Notes: generated by a model not told the origin, from the letters alone. A stretch of 64,000 nucleotides of DNA from Vibrio taketomensis (GCF_009938165.1 NZ_AP019649.1:1364001-1428000); one strand, 5' to 3'; positions 48,413 through 58,698 are shown, counted from the stretch's first letter. A program made the numbers and translations.

Positions 48413-51400
48413 ATGGGAATAGGCAATTTATTTACATTAGTTAATGCGGTTATCGGGCAGTCAATTGTCATTGGAATTGATGGTGAAGTTCGAATACTCA
48501 AATTAGGTGAACCGGTTTTGCCTGGTGAGTTGATTATCGATGTTCCAGGGCAGGAAATAGCTGATGGCCAACCATATATTCAGCAAGTCACTCAAAGTGG
48601 TGACATAGAAGATGTGACACAGCAAGTGAGCGACATTATTGCGGCGATCGAAGAAGGCGCTGACCCAACACTGGCAGATCCTGATTTAGCGCCTGCAGCT
48701 GGTGGTTTACAAGGTTCAAGTCTTGGTTTGTCTGGTACGGTCGATCGCGATGGTAGTGAGTCACAGCCTGAAACGCAATTTGTTACGTCCGCTACAAATC
48801 AACTCAATTTGTCTTCTACTCAGAGCCTGACCTTACTTGAAAGTTATCGTTTCTTATTTTCTGAACCTTCTTTGCCCGTTGGCCCGGAACTTGGGTTACC
48901 TCCGATAGCGCAAAACGACCCGGTTGGTTTTAGTCTGACTCTTGGGGATATGTCATTGGGTGCCGATGTCGGTGCCGGTTGGGACATAGAAGGGGCAACG
49001 ATTTCTGCAAGTTTCAAAGGAAACGAAGCGGATTGGCAAGAGAACTACGAAGGCTTACTGGGAGTAGTTAATACTGGTGCTATTGGAGGTGCAGATCGTC
49101 AAATTGAATATGATAGGACGACTCAAACTTCTGAGAAACTGAGCATTAAGTTTGACCAAGCAGCAACAGAAGGTCGGTTTGTTGTTAGTAATTTATATGC
49201 AGCGGAAGGCAAGGTTATCGATTCAAACAATCAAAGCAACGAAGTTGGCGTTTGGGTTGCGTATTTGAATGGCGTTGTTGCAGCTAGTGGTTCGTTTGAG
49301 TCCTCTACCGCGTATTCGGGCGAGAAATTCGTGGTTGAAATTGATACTAATGGTAATGCGTTTGATGAAATCGTCTTTATGGCGAATGAATACAGTTTGG
49401 GCCTACAAGGTGATAGCGGTGCAGACTCTTCTGACTATTTTATTGCCGGTATCGAGGTTTCTTCTCCAGGGTTTTATGCGGGAAATCAAGGTGAAGTGCT
49501 TCGAATCCCAATCAGTGAAATATTGAATAATGACTCTGACCCGGAAGGAAGTATCTTGACTTTGTCTGAATTACTGGGCACTGCTAGCCAGGGTAGCGCG
49601 GTGATTAATGGTGGCTTTATTGAGTTTACGCCTAATGCAGATTTTTCGGGTACGACTCAACTGCAATATCAGATTACAGATGAAGATGGGCAAACGGATA
49701 CGGCGGTCATCAATATCATTATTAATGAGTTGCCAGCAGACGCGAAAGCAACGAGCGTCACTATGTTAGATAGCGATGTCTTAGAGGGTGACGACCTTAT
49801 TTATACTGTCAATTTAGATACGCCAACTTTAACCGAAACACGTTATGACTTTTCTTTTGATTTTCTAAATGGGGCTAATGATAACGATGTTGATCTCGAG
49901 GGAATAACATTCACAAACGGTGTGTCGATTCAAAACGGCCAACTCGTCGTACCGGAGGGCGTTGGAAAGTTTGATGTTATGTTACCAACACGCATTGATC
50001 TTGAAAGTGACAGCGGTGAGCAAGTTTTATTGACAGTAAGCAATCTAGATGACTCAGGACAATTGCTCTCATCAGTCAGTGCGACAGGAACGATATTAGA
50101 TTACTCCACAGCACTTATTGACGTAAGTTATTCACTAGAGCAAGGCGATATGTCGCAAGCTGGTAGCGGAAATCAAGGCTGGGATAAAGTTGATCTAGAA
50201 GGTCAATTTTTGGATGCAGAAGTTCCTATTTATCATAATACTGAGACTGGATTAATAGGGGTTGATAACGGGCCAGAGGGTGGTGGGCCACTAAAGCAAA
50301 TTCAATATGATCGAGAAAGTGGACAATCAGAAAAGTTGGTGATCAAATTTGATACACCAGCAACGAGGGGCATTTTCGCTGTATCGAACCTTTACAAAAA
50401 TGAAGGTGAAGGCGAAAACAACCATGAGTCTGGTTCTTGGATTGCCAAACTTAACGGCGTAGCGGTAGCAAGTGGAGAGTTTAACGCTGGCGACAATGAT
50501 ATAACGAGCCATCAAGGTCAATTTGAAATTGATACCAATGGATTGGCATTTGATGAAATCGTCTTTTCAGCAAATGAGTACACGCAAGGGCTAAATGGTG
50601 ATAATGAGAGAGATTCATCGGACTATTTTATTGAAGGCATTCAAGTTGAAGCGTCCAACCAGTTCTCGATACTAAGCACTACTGATGCACAGTCTCCATC
50701 AGTATTGGCAATCTCTGAGTCTCATATCTTCAAAGATTTGGATACGAGTAATCGCTATCAGTTATCTGAAGCGATGCTAGTGAATCAAAAAGCAGGTAGC
50801 GTGACAATAGAAAATGGACAACTCGTGTTCAAAGCGGAGTCTGGTTTCATAGGCGAAACTAGCATCGAGTTTAAAGTGGTTGATCAAAATGCCAATATTT
50901 ATGTTGGCGTGATTGCTGTCACGGTTGTGGAGTCTCCTCCAGAATCAATAGTTGAGAGTATTACTGCTAACGAAATCGCCGTTGCAGAAAGCGAAGCTAT
51001 GTCTTTTTCTATTTTGCTGGATAAAGTGACTCTATCGGAGACTCAATACGATTTTGTTTTACGTTCGTCATCAGACACATTGGACCAAGATGTTGATATT
51101 TCATCAATTAGTTTTACCAATGGTGTGATGCATTCCATTAATTCCTCTAGAACAGGAGTATTCACAGTACCAGAAGGAGTCAGTTCATTTGATGTTTATA
51201 TACCAACCAAAAATGATTTTTCAGATGATCCGCTACGCCTTATTGATATTTCGATAGAAGGTGTACATGCAAGCAGTTATTTATCAGAGGATATTACTAT
51301 CCTGGAAAATAATAATGTTAGTAATAACAATGAGGTTGTCTTTGCTGTAACGGGTAATGAAACGCATGCACTGGGTGGCAATGACATTCTAATCTCTAGC

Positions 51401-51727
51401 TTAGGTGATGATATTTTATTCGGCGGTGACGGTGAGGATATATTTAAATGGCTAGATGACAAGACAGTCAATGATCAGCGAGATACCATTTTTGACTTCG
51501 TATTAGGTGAAGATAAAATTGATATCGCAGATTTATTGTCCGAGGATACAGGTTTGGAGGCGCTTTTGGCCTCTATCGATACAGTGAAAGTTGACGATAG
51601 TGAGGTCCATCTAAGCCTAGTTAGTAAAGATTCTGCAAATGTCGACATTATTCTCACCAATGAAGATAGCCCTCAATTTGGAAGCGTGTTAATCGGTTCA
51701 GAGAGCGCACTTTTAAAGATATTCTGA
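48413..51727 (+). CDS. LapA-like retention-module adhesin with RTX and T1SS C-terminus
   Basis: A 1104-residue secreted adhesin. The N-terminus (1-100) matches the LapA-type retention module: V-N-A-V-I-G, I-D-G-E-V-R-I-L-K-L-G-E-P-V, and A-I-E-E-G-A-D-P-T before P-A-A-G-G at residues 94-98, the motif cut by LapG-type proteases. Then: unit A (about 178-348), cadherin-like repeat (356-441), Calx-beta-like repeat (443-560), unit B (577-748), another cadherin-like (750-843) and Calx-beta-like repeat (843-960), a short RTX block with G-G-N-D and G-G-D-G-E-D (about 980-1009), and the type I secretion C-terminal domain. It should stay in the outer-membrane channel until cleaved. Promoters lie in the 402-base gap to the divergent TolC gene. 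Ligand unknown. Confidence 0.88.
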   Translation: MGIGNLFTLVNAVIGQSIVIGIDGEVRILKLGEPVLPGELIIDVPGQEIADGQPYIQQVTQSGDIEDVTQQVSDIIAAIEEGADPTLADPDLAPAAGGLQGSSLGLSGTVDRDGSESQPETQFVTSATNQLNLSSTQSLTLLESYRFLFSEPSLPVGPELGLPPIAQNDPVGFSLTLGDMSLGADVGAGWDIEGATISASFKGNEADWQENYEGLLGVVNTGAIGGADRQIEYDRTTQTSEKLSIKFDQAATEGRFVVSNLYAAEGKVIDSNNQSNEVGVWVAYLNGVVAASGSFESSTAYSGEKFVVEIDTNGNAFDEIVFMANEYSLGLQGDSGADSSDYFIAGIEVSSPGFYAGNQGEVLRIPISEILNNDSDPEGSILTLSELLGTASQGSAVINGGFIEFTPNADFSGTTQLQYQITDEDGQTDTAVINIIINELPADAKATSVTMLDSDVLEGDDLIYTVNLDTPTLTETRYDFSFDFLNGANDNDVDLEGITFTNGVSIQNGQLVVPEGVGKFDVMLPTRIDLESDSGEQVLLTVSNLDDSGQLLSSVSATGTILDYSTALIDVSYSLEQGDMSQAGSGNQGWDKVDLEGQFLDAEVPIYHNTETGLIGVDNGPEGGGPLKQIQYDRESGQSEKLVIKFDTPATRGIFAVSNLYKNEGEGENNHESGSWIAKLNGVAVASGEFNAGDNDITSHQGQFEIDTNGLAFDEIVFSANEYTQGLNGDNERDSSDYFIEGIQVEASNQFSILSTTDAQSPSVLAISESHIFKDLDTSNRYQLSEAMLVNQKAGSVTIENGQLVFKAESGFIGETSIEFKVVDQNANIYVGVIAVTVVESPPESIVESITANEIAVAESEAMSFSILLDKVTLSETQYDFVLRSSSDTLDQDVDISSISFTNGVMHSINSSRTGVFTVPEGVSSFDVYIPTKNDFSDDPLRLIDISIEGVHASSYLSEDITILENNNVSNNNEVVFAVTGNETHALGGNDILISSLGDDILFGGDGEDIFKWLDDKTVNDQRDTIFDFVLGEDKIDIADLLSEDTGLEALLASIDTVKVDDSEVHLSLVSKDSANVDIILTNEDSPQFGSVLIGSESALLKIF

Positions 51728-52014
51728 TAGTATTCCTGAATAATTCGACTAAAAACAAAAGGCTGAAAGGCCCTTTTATCTTAATATATTTTTCTCTGTC
51801 TTAATATAGAGACTCTATTTTCGTTATTATTGTGGTGTTTGTTAATTATGCTTTGGATTTATGCGCGCCATATGCAAATTAGTCCATTTAATAGTTAGCA
51901 AAAATCAACGCCATCTAATTAACTCTCTTACCAATAACGTATTTTAATACGATATATGGACGTGTCTTTTAGTAAGAGAGCGTTACTTAATACATCACAA
52001 TTAAGGATAATAAA
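51728..52014 (+). promoter_or_regulatory. Intergenic region and structured leader before the second RTX gene
   Basis: This 287-base gap has a weak hairpin (AAAAGG 51757-51762 with CCTTTT 51772-51777) that may end the first adhesin gene. Farther on, CTCTCTTAC (51923-51931) and GTAAGAGAG (51972-51980) are perfect reverse complements 40 bases apart, and a second hairpin, CGTATT (51938-51943) with AATACG (51946-51951), is nested inside. The nested structure ends 34 bases before the GTG start. Confidence 0.45.
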
Positions 52015-54171
52015 GTGAATAGTCAAGCTGCCAACATTTCACAAACGACAGACGAATTAATACAAAAAATCGTCAATCACGCCCCCGTTGCCGTTAATGA
52101 TCCAGTGGCTTATCGAGTTGTCCAAGGAAATATGTCACTGGACGCCGAAAATAATGGGGTCGGATGGCATGAAGTTTCTTTAAGTGCCACATATGATGGT
52201 AGCAATCCTTATATCTATATCGATGGTAATGACCGCGTAACCGTTAAGAAAGGTGCACCGGAAGCAGGGCCATCAAGCCAGTTACAATATGATCGAGAGT
52301 CAGGACAAACGGAAAAACTGAGTTTGAAGTTCGAACGCCCGATGACGAGCGGCAAGTTTGCGATCTCTAACTTGTATGCCGATGAAGGTGATGGAGATAA
52401 CAACGATGAGGCCGGCACCTGGGTAGCGTATCTTGACGGTGTACCGGTCGTCAGTGGTAGTTTTTCTGGTACCGCTGGTGGTGAGAAAGCGATATTTAGT
52501 ATCGATACCGGTGGTAAAGCGTTTAATGAAATTGTTTTCTTTGCCTCAGAATATTCACAAGGTATTCAGGGAGATACTGATCTGGATTCTTCCGATTATT
52601 TTTTGGCGGGTATAGAGGTGGGTTCTGAAGGGGCATATGCGGTCAACCAAGGTGATGTCTTACGCGTAAAGATCAGTGAGCTACTCGCGAATGACATTGA
52701 TCTGGACCTCGATACACTAACAATTACAGCAGTCGATGGATTACAGCATGGTGTGGCACGAATCAGTGGTGACTATGTCGAGTTTGACCTAAATGATGAT
52801 TTTGTTGGCCAAACCAAATTCAGCTACCAATTGTCAGATGGTAATGGTGGCTTTGATACCGGTTTGGTGAACGTAATAGTGAACCCGCTCCCTGTTAACT
52901 CGGTGGTTGATAGCATTGAGTTACAACAGAGTCTTGTTACTGAAGGAGAGACGATAGTCTACTCAGTAACGCTTGATAAAGTGACGCTCTCTGAAACCGT
53001 ATTTAATCTTTCGCTCACTCCAGAAAATGGCGCTGGTTTTGAGGATATAAAATTCGAACAATTGTCATTTACGAACGGCGTTCGTTTTAATGAACACGGC
53101 AAACTTGTCGTACCGGAGGGCGTCTTGTTTTTTGACGTTCACTTGCCCACCAAAGATGATGTTGAGGTTGAGAGCACTGAAGGTTTTCGTTTATCCATTG
53201 ATAATGAATCCGCATTGGCTGACATTCTAGATAACGATTTTAGAGACTTTGATGTCGTCTCTACGGGGGATCTTGTTGACACGGTTCATCATATGCAAGG
53301 CCATAACAAATACGTGTGGTCGGGCTCTGCAGCACAAATAGGTCAAACTCCGGTTTATCAATTGGGTGAGTACGATAGTGCTGGTCTTAACGTAATGGTT
53401 GGTGATGCCGGTGACGATGTCTTCTTGGGGGCTGGTGACGACTATATCGACCTTGGTGAGAGCCATGCCAAGCTTGATGAAAATGCCTATACCCAAGCAA
53501 ATCAGGACCGAGCTTCTAACAGCGTGGATCAATTTATGACAGGCTCGGATGATGACCAACTGATGGCTGCCGCATGGGGCGAAGATAGTGCGCTAAATAC
53601 ATCGGCAATCAGTAACGCCTATATTGATATTGCCCACGCTGGTGGGGGTGCTGACATTATTTTTGGGCGCGGCGGAGCAGATGCGATGTTTGGTGGTTCA
53701 GGTGATGACATACTCTTCGGTGGTGATGGTAAAGATGGTTTGCGTGGCGGAACGGGCAATGATGAATTGAATGGCGGAGCAGGCACGGACATTCTTATCG
53801 GCGGCTTGGGCAATGATATGTTAACTGGTGGTCTGGACGGTGATATCTTTAAGTGGGTCGAACAAGCTGGGTCTTATCGCAGTGAGCATGATACGGTAAC
53901 GGACTTTGTGGTCGGGGAGGATAAGCTAGACCTTTCAGATTTGCTCGGTAGTGATATATCGATGCAAGAATTACTCGACAATATCGCGGTAGAGCAAACT
54001 TCAGACAATGACGTAACCTTGACCATTGATGATGGAAATGGCGTCGACTTGAGTATTACGCTGCAAAATGTAGCGAGTGATCTGGATGGGCTACAGAGCG
54101 GTGCTATTGCTGGTGATGCTGAGCGAGAGATTGTGAATTCGCTATTCACTCAATTACCAGAACAATACTAG
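52015..54171 (+). CDS. RTX protein with T1SS C-terminus, no retention module
   Basis: A 718-residue protein, the short partner of the adhesin upstream. It starts with GTG at 52015 after AAGGA at seven-base spacing. After a brief N-terminus comes one copy of the shared unit (about residues 30-205), a cadherin-like repeat (210-300), a Calx-beta-like repeat (300-405), an RTX-like block (about 461-485) and a long RTX array (about 543-615, many G-G-x-G-x-D nonapeptides that bind calcium), then the type I secretion signal domain. It lacks the LapA-type retention module and the AAG site, so it should be fully released or bind the surface by another means. It likely uses the same exporter as the adhesin. 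Confidence 0.87.
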   Translation: MNSQAANISQTTDELIQKIVNHAPVAVNDPVAYRVVQGNMSLDAENNGVGWHEVSLSATYDGSNPYIYIDGNDRVTVKKGAPEAGPSSQLQYDRESGQTEKLSLKFERPMTSGKFAISNLYADEGDGDNNDEAGTWVAYLDGVPVVSGSFSGTAGGEKAIFSIDTGGKAFNEIVFFASEYSQGIQGDTDLDSSDYFLAGIEVGSEGAYAVNQGDVLRVKISELLANDIDLDLDTLTITAVDGLQHGVARISGDYVEFDLNDDFVGQTKFSYQLSDGNGGFDTGLVNVIVNPLPVNSVVDSIELQQSLVTEGETIVYSVTLDKVTLSETVFNLSLTPENGAGFEDIKFEQLSFTNGVRFNEHGKLVVPEGVLFFDVHLPTKDDVEVESTEGFRLSIDNESALADILDNDFRDFDVVSTGDLVDTVHHMQGHNKYVWSGSAAQIGQTPVYQLGEYDSAGLNVMVGDAGDDVFLGAGDDYIDLGESHAKLDENAYTQANQDRASNSVDQFMTGSDDDQLMAAAWGEDSALNTSAISNAYIDIAHAGGGADIIFGRGGADAMFGGSGDDILFGGDGKDGLRGGTGNDELNGGAGTDILIGGLGNDMLTGGLDGDIFKWVEQAGSYRSEHDTVTDFVVGEDKLDLSDLLGSDISMQELLDNIAVEQTSDNDVTLTIDDGNGVDLSITLQNVASDLDGLQSGAIAGDAEREIVNSLFTQLPEQY

Positions 54172-54190
54172 GCATTAATAACGGGATAAT

Positions 54191-54214
54191 GAAAAAGGAC
54201 CTTTCGGTCCTTTT
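54191..54214. terminator. Bidirectional terminator after the second RTX gene
   Basis: AAAAGGACC (54193-54201) and GGTCCTTTT (54206-54214) form a perfect nine-base stem with a TTTC loop, flanked by A and T runs. It separates convergent genes. Confidence 0.88.
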
Positions 54215-54220
54215 ATCATT

Positions 54221-55414
54221 TTATAGCACTTTACATGCAAAGCCTTTGAGGTAGAAACCTTCTGGGTATGCCGTATCGGTAGGGTGATCGGCAGCTTGCT
54301 CAAAGCGTTCCACAAACTTCACTTGACGGTTTGCGTCAACAGCGGCATCGGCAATGATCTTTTGGAACAAAACTTGGTCCATCAAACCAGAGCAAGAGTA
54401 GGTTAGCAGTGTACCGCCCGGTTTAAGGATCTGCATTGCTAGCATGTTGATGTCTTTATATCCGCGACACGCGCCGTTTAGTTGTGCCTTACTTTCTGCA
54501 AACTTTGGCGGATCCATGACTACAACGTCAAATTGAGTTCCTTGGTCACGGTATTCACGTAGGAGTTTGAACACATCAGCGTTTAAGAATACGGCACGCT
54601 TTTTCGAGATATCGAATTCATTCAGCTCTGCGTTGTATTTTGCCGTGTCCAACGCTGGTTGAGATACGTCTGCGTTGATAACGCGCTTCGCACCGCCTTT
54701 CAGAGCGTATAAACCAAAGCCACCAGTGTAAGAGAAACAGTTGAGAACTTCTTTGTCTTTCACATACTTCATTGATTGCTGACGGCTGTCACGTTGGTCA
54801 AGGTAGAAACCTGTTTTGTGGCCACCGACGATGTCGACACTGATTTTTACGCCGTTCTCTTCAATAACTACTGATTTTGGTGGTAATTCACCATGCAAAA
54901 CACCAGTGGTTTGTTCGAGGCCTTCTTTTTTGCGTACGGCTACATCTGAACGCTCGTAAATATTTGCGTTAGGGAAAACTTCCAACAGTGCTTCGACTAA
55001 GGTTTGTTTTTGGAATTCTGCACCAGCGCTCAGTAGTTGACACACCAAAAAGTCTTGGTATTTATCAATGGTGATTCCTGGTAGACCATCAGATTCCGCG
55101 GCGATGAGACGGTAACCTGTTAGTCCATCGCGTGCGATAACATCTTCACGCAATAACTGGGCGTCTTGGATGCGTTTAACGAAGAAATCGCGGTTGATTT
55201 CTTGCTTTTCAAAACTCCAAACACGCGCGCGAATTTGTGAATTTGGTGAATACGCCGCTTTTGCCAGCCATTTGCCATCGTTGGTATAAACGTCAACGGT
55301 TTCACCTAGTTGCGGTTCACCTTCAACGCGGTCAATACCACGAGAGAAAATCCAAGGGTGCTTGCGTCGAAGTGATTTGTCTCGACCTTTAGCTAGGTAA
55401 ATTGCTGCTGTCAT
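54221..55414 (-). CDS. rlmI: 23S rRNA (cytosine(1962)-C5)-methyltransferase
   Basis: A 397-residue SAM-dependent enzyme that methylates C1962 of 23S rRNA. The N-terminal PUA domain is seen ([10 protein letters not shown] near residue 18), then the Rossmann domain with [10 protein letters not shown] near residue 225, V-V-M-D-P-P-K-F near residue 300 (motif IV), and S-C-S-G near residue 343 with the catalytic Cys. The ATG at 55414 gives the usual length; a TTG four codons earlier is possible. Confidence 0.94.
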   Translation of the reverse strand: MTAAIYLAKGRDKSLRRKHPWIFSRGIDRVEGEPQLGETVDVYTNDGKWLAKAAYSPNSQIRARVWSFEKQEINRDFFVKRIQDAQLLREDVIARDGLTGYRLIAAESDGLPGITIDKYQDFLVCQLLSAGAEFQKQTLVEALLEVFPNANIYERSDVAVRKKEGLEQTTGVLHGELPPKSVVIEENGVKISVDIVGGHKTGFYLDQRDSRQQSMKYVKDKEVLNCFSYTGGFGLYALKGGAKRVINADVSQPALDTAKYNAELNEFDISKKRAVFLNADVFKLLREYRDQGTQFDVVVMDPPKFAESKAQLNGACRGYKDINMLAMQILKPGGTLLTYSCSGLMDQVLFQKIIADAAVDANRQVKFVERFEQAADHPTDTAYPEGFYLKGFACKVL

Positions 55415-55481
55415 TGCGATACTCAAATGATTGTCTTTTAGAGGAGGGGTATTGTGGGTGAAGCGTTAAGGAAAATCAAAC

Positions 55482-55505
55482 AAAAGAGCCGCGTAAACGC
55501 GGCTC
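55482..55505 (-). terminator. Terminator after the second chemoreceptor gene
   Basis: GAGCCGCG (55486-55493) and CGCGGCTC (55498-55505) form a perfect eight-base stem with a TAAA loop, and four A on the left give a short T-run on the minus strand. Confidence 0.75.
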
Positions 55506-55525
55506 ATACAAGGCGATAGACGGGT

Positions 55526-56929
55526 TTAGGCTTTAATTCCGGTCAGCATCTCTTCCATACTGCTACTTTGTGAACGAAGTTGGTCAACATGTCCGTGGGT
55601 TTCGTCCAGCATGGCACACACAACACTCGATTGATGGCGGATCTCCTCAACGCTTTCCGCGATGCTATCAGCCACAGTGCCTTGTTGTTCTGCAGCGGTT
55701 GCGATTTGAGTTGAGCTATCAGAAATATGTTGGTTCTTATTGGCCAGTTGGCCAATTTCGCTATCAACTTCAGCCATTAAAGTATGGCCATCATTTGCAC
55801 TGGTTACGGTCGTCTCCATTAATCGGGTTAACGACTGGCTATTGCGTTGCAAAGATTCAATCATTGATTGAATTTCTACGGTTGCTTGTTGAGTTCTACC
55901 TGCCAAAGCACGTACCTCGTCGGCAACTACGGCAAAGCCACGTCCTTGTTCTCCCGCGCGAGCGGCTTCAATAGCGGCATTTAATGCCAGTAGATTCGTT
56001 TGTTCAGAAATGCCATTAATAGCGGTAACCACTTGGTCAATTTGGGCTGCATTTGCATCTAGTTCAGCAACTGCATGCGAAGCAGACTGCACTTCGGTAG
56101 ATAGATGTGAAATCGAACCAAGCGTGTGTGCCACTTTTGTTTGACCTGCTTCTGCAATGTTAAGTGCTTCGACGGTCTGCATACTTGAATCATGAGCCAA
56201 ACTCGCGACTTCACGAATGGTTGAAGCCATTTCTTCGGTTGCGCTGGCTAGAGAGCTTAGGTGCTCTTGTTGGGTGGCTGAAACTCGCACACTTTCTTGT
56301 GTGGTTTGATTTAATTCTGAGCTGATTTGCTGCATAAGTGCGATCGACTCTTGAATTGATTTCACCATATTTTGTTCACGCTCAGCGACCTTATCGATCG
56401 TAATTGCAATCTCACTGAACTCGTCTCGAACTTTGAAAAAGTTCATACGAGCGGTGAGATCGCCATCTGCCAATGTGTTTAATGCCTTGTTCATGGTAAA
56501 CATTGCACCACCGATAAAGGTCATAATGTAGTACACACAAAGAGCGATAACACTTAACGTCGCAACAATTATGCTGAGCTGAGTGGTAGAAAGTGCCGAC
56601 CATAAGTTCTTGGAGTGGTTGTTGACTAAACTAAATTGGCCGTCATTGACTGATACAGAACTTAAGCCATAGCCTATATCAATACTTTGTGATGCCTGCA
56701 GCGCATTGGCGACGTCACTTTGTGAAAGTTTTCCAGCTTCGATTAAGCTCTTCATGACTAACATATTGTTTTGGTAGGCATCGTTAATCATGCTATTCGA
56801 CGCGCTATTTAGTACTAAAGTTAACGTAATCAAGGCGACAACAGGCAGTAGGAATAAGAGATAAAATTTTTCTTGAATCTTAAGGTGGATAAGATATTTA
56901 TCGATCCAACGGAATGGGATTTCTTTCAT
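55526..56929 (-). CDS. Methyl-accepting chemotaxis protein
   Basis: A 467-residue chemoreceptor with a smaller periplasmic part than the one at 40096. Membrane helices lie at residues about 22-42 and 128-150, with about 85 residues between them. The cytoplasmic signalling domain holds the tip motif [22 protein letters not shown] near residue 320. HAMP-like sequence ([13 protein letters not shown]) follows the second helix. Ligand unknown. It is a single gene upstream of rlmI on the same strand, but a terminator lies between them. Confidence 0.93.
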   Translation of the reverse strand: MKEIPFRWIDKYLIHLKIQEKFYLLFLLPVVALITLTLVLNSASNSMINDAYQNNMLVMKSLIEAGKLSQSDVANALQASQSIDIGYGLSSVSVNDGQFSLVNNHSKNLWSALSTTQLSIIVATLSVIALCVYYIMTFIGGAMFTMNKALNTLADGDLTARMNFFKVRDEFSEIAITIDKVAEREQNMVKSIQESIALMQQISSELNQTTQESVRVSATQQEHLSSLASATEEMASTIREVASLAHDSSMQTVEALNIAEAGQTKVAHTLGSISHLSTEVQSASHAVAELDANAAQIDQVVTAINGISEQTNLLALNAAIEAARAGEQGRGFAVVADEVRALAGRTQQATVEIQSMIESLQRNSQSLTRLMETTVTSANDGHTLMAEVDSEIGQLANKNQHISDSSTQIATAAEQQGTVADSIAESVEEIRHQSSVVCAMLDETHGHVDQLRSQSSSMEEMLTGIKA

Positions 56930-57017
56930 TATTTTTGTTCCTTAAATACAACGCACTGATTTTTCAGTGTAAGAAGCGCTTGCAATATATCACTGCGCTA
57001 TCAATAGGGGTACAGAC

Positions 57018-57290
57018 ATGAATCATCAATGTGAAAAGTTTACTGTCAACGGACGAGTACAGGGTGTGGGTTTTCGTTACCACACAGCACACTTTGGATT
57101 AAAAATTGGCGTTACAGGTTATGCTAAGAATCTGTTGGACGGAGATGTCGAAGTATGGGTTTGCGGTAGTGCAGAGCAAATTGAAAAAATGCATCAGTAT
57201 TTAAAGGAAGGACCAAAGACCGCAAGAGTGGATGGTTTACGCCGAGAGCCTGTCGAATTTAAGCACTATAAAGGGTTTGATATTCTGTAG
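57018..57290 (+). CDS. acyP: Acylphosphatase
   Basis: A 90-residue enzyme that hydrolyses acyl phosphates such as acetyl phosphate or carbamoyl phosphate. The family motif G-R-V-Q-G-V-G-F-R is at residues 12-20 with the catalytic Arg, and G-Y-A-K-N-L-L-D-G-D-V near residue 36 carries the catalytic Asn. The length is normal. The ATG at 57018 is the clear start. Confidence 0.93.
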   Translation: MNHQCEKFTVNGRVQGVGFRYHTAHFGLKIGVTGYAKNLLDGDVEVWVCGSAEQIEKMHQYLKEGPKTARVDGLRREPVEFKHYKGFDIL

Positions 57291-57313
57291 CCAAATTAGC
57301 TACAGAATAAAAG

Positions 57314-57646
57314 TTAGAGGCATTTAGCCGGTTTTGGCAGGCCAGCGAGTTTCGTCGCTTGCTTAGCTGGACCTTCTTTAAATAATTTAAATAGATATTT
57401 GCTGTTGCCTTTCTCTGGTCCGTGGGCTTTTTCCATTGCTTTCACCAGCATACGGACTGCTGGGGAAGTGTTGAATTCATCATAGAATTCGCGCACAAAA
57501 TGCACCACTTCAAGGTGCGCATCCGTTAGCTCAATGCCTTCTTGTTGAGCGAGAATCTCAATCATTCCTTCTTCCCATTGCGTATGGTCTAGAAGATAGC
57601 CTTGTGCGTCTGTTTCGATTTGTTTGCCGTTATATTCAAACATCAT
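57314..57646 (-). CDS. tusE: TusE/DsrC-family sulfurtransferase
   Basis: A 110-residue protein that accepts sulfur from TusBCD and passes it to MnmA for 2-thiouridine synthesis in tRNA. The family features are H-T-Q-W-E-E-G-M near residue 21, [10 protein letters not shown] near residue 49 and the essential penultimate Cys in P-A-K-C-L. Only one Cys is present near the end, which is the TusE type rather than the DsrC type with two. Two ATG codons in a row (57646 and 57643) can serve as start. Confidence 0.92.
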   Translation of the reverse strand: MMFEYNGKQIETDAQGYLLDHTQWEEGMIEILAQQEGIELTDAHLEVVHFVREFYDEFNTSPAVRMLVKAMEKAHGPEKGNSKYLFKLFKEGPAKQATKLAGLPKPAKCL

Positions 57647-57703
57647 GATTGTCCAATCGGTTAGATTACGATTAGGTTAGCGCAGCTAAAGACGACTCTC
57701 AAT

Positions 57704-57741
57704 AAAAAAGCCCGAAGGAGGGTATCCTTCGGGCTTTTTTT
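57704..57741. terminator. Strong terminator after yccA
   Basis: GCCCGAAGGA (57710-57719) and TCCTTCGGGC (57725-57734) form a perfect ten-base stem, flanked by six A and seven T. On the minus strand it stops the Bax inhibitor-like gene. Confidence 0.93.
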
Positions 57742-57755
57742 AATCACAATGACGA

Positions 57756-58424
57756 TTAATCGTCGTTCATGATACCTAGGATGCTTAACAAGCTAGTGAA
57801 CAGGTTAAGGATGTTTAGGTACATAGAAATTGTTGCACTGATGTAGTTAGTCTCTTCACCGCGCACGATGCGGCTAGTATCGAATAGGATAAAGCCAGAG
57901 AAAACAAGTGCTGACATGCTGCTAATTGCAAGTTGACCCATCGTTGAACCAACAAAGATATTGATGATTGCCGCTACGATTACGATGATTAGACCGGCAA
58001 ACAGGAAGTTACGCATAAAAGAGAAATCTTTTTTGCTTGCTACTGTATATGCAGATAGACCAAGGAATACCATACCTGTCAAGCCAAGTGCTTGAGCGAT
58101 GATAGATGGGCCGTTAGCGATTGATGCGTAGTAAGTCAGCATTGGACCTAAAGCGCCACCCATTAGCGTTGTAAACACGAATGTCCACACAATACCCATT
58201 GAAGAGTTGATACTTCTTGGCAGAGCGAAGAAAAGAATACCAATCGCAGCGATTTGCATCACAAGCGCCATGATAGGAGAAATACCGATTGCCATGGTCG
58301 CCACTGCAGCGATAGCACTGGTCACTAGCGTCATTGAAAGTAAGAAATAGGTATTTTTCAGAGTGTTGTTAATCTCAAGCGTGCGATTAACACTGGTTGA
58401 GCGGGTAAACATAGGACTGTTCAT
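57756..58424 (-). CDS. yccA: Bax inhibitor-1/YccA family membrane protein
   Basis: A 222-residue protein with seven predicted membrane helices and the family end, V-F-S-G-F-I-L-F-D-T-S-R-I-V-R-G, near residue 180, followed by L-Y-L-N-I-L-N-L-F at the C-terminus. In E. coli YccA interacts with the protease FtsH. The length matches the family. The function in Vibrio is inferred. It is on the same strand as tusE, with a terminator between them. Confidence 0.92.
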   Translation of the reverse strand: MNSPMFTRSTSVNRTLEINNTLKNTYFLLSMTLVTSAIAAVATMAIGISPIMALVMQIAAIGILFFALPRSINSSMGIVWTFVFTTLMGGALGPMLTYYASIANGPSIIAQALGLTGMVFLGLSAYTVASKKDFSFMRNFLFAGLIIVIVAAIINIFVGSTMGQLAISSMSALVFSGFILFDTSRIVRGEETNYISATISMYLNILNLFTSLLSILGIMNDD

Positions 58425-58660
58425 TGTCTTCCTCGTTTGAGTTTATGCTTATCTAACTACATTTATGCGGTTGTTAAAGCAAAAGATCAAGCTTTAAGAT
58501 GCAGTAATTATGATAATAATCGAAATCGCGTTGCGCGTAAGCTTGAAGATGTAACACAATTTATCCCCAAGTGCATGCATCGCTGCTGCCATTCTATATA
58601 GAGTGTGACGAAATGCACGTGCAATTGTCGGTATATCATGAGGTTACTTGAGTATCTATT

Positions 58661-58682
58661 AAAAAGGGCACCGAAGTGCCCT
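58661..58682 (-). terminator. Terminator after aapP
   Basis: GGGCAC (58666-58671) and GTGCCC (58676-58681) form a stem with a CGAA loop, and five A on the left give a T-run on the minus strand. It closes the aap operon. Confidence 0.85.
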
Positions 58683-58698
58683 TGTAAACAAATGTGCA

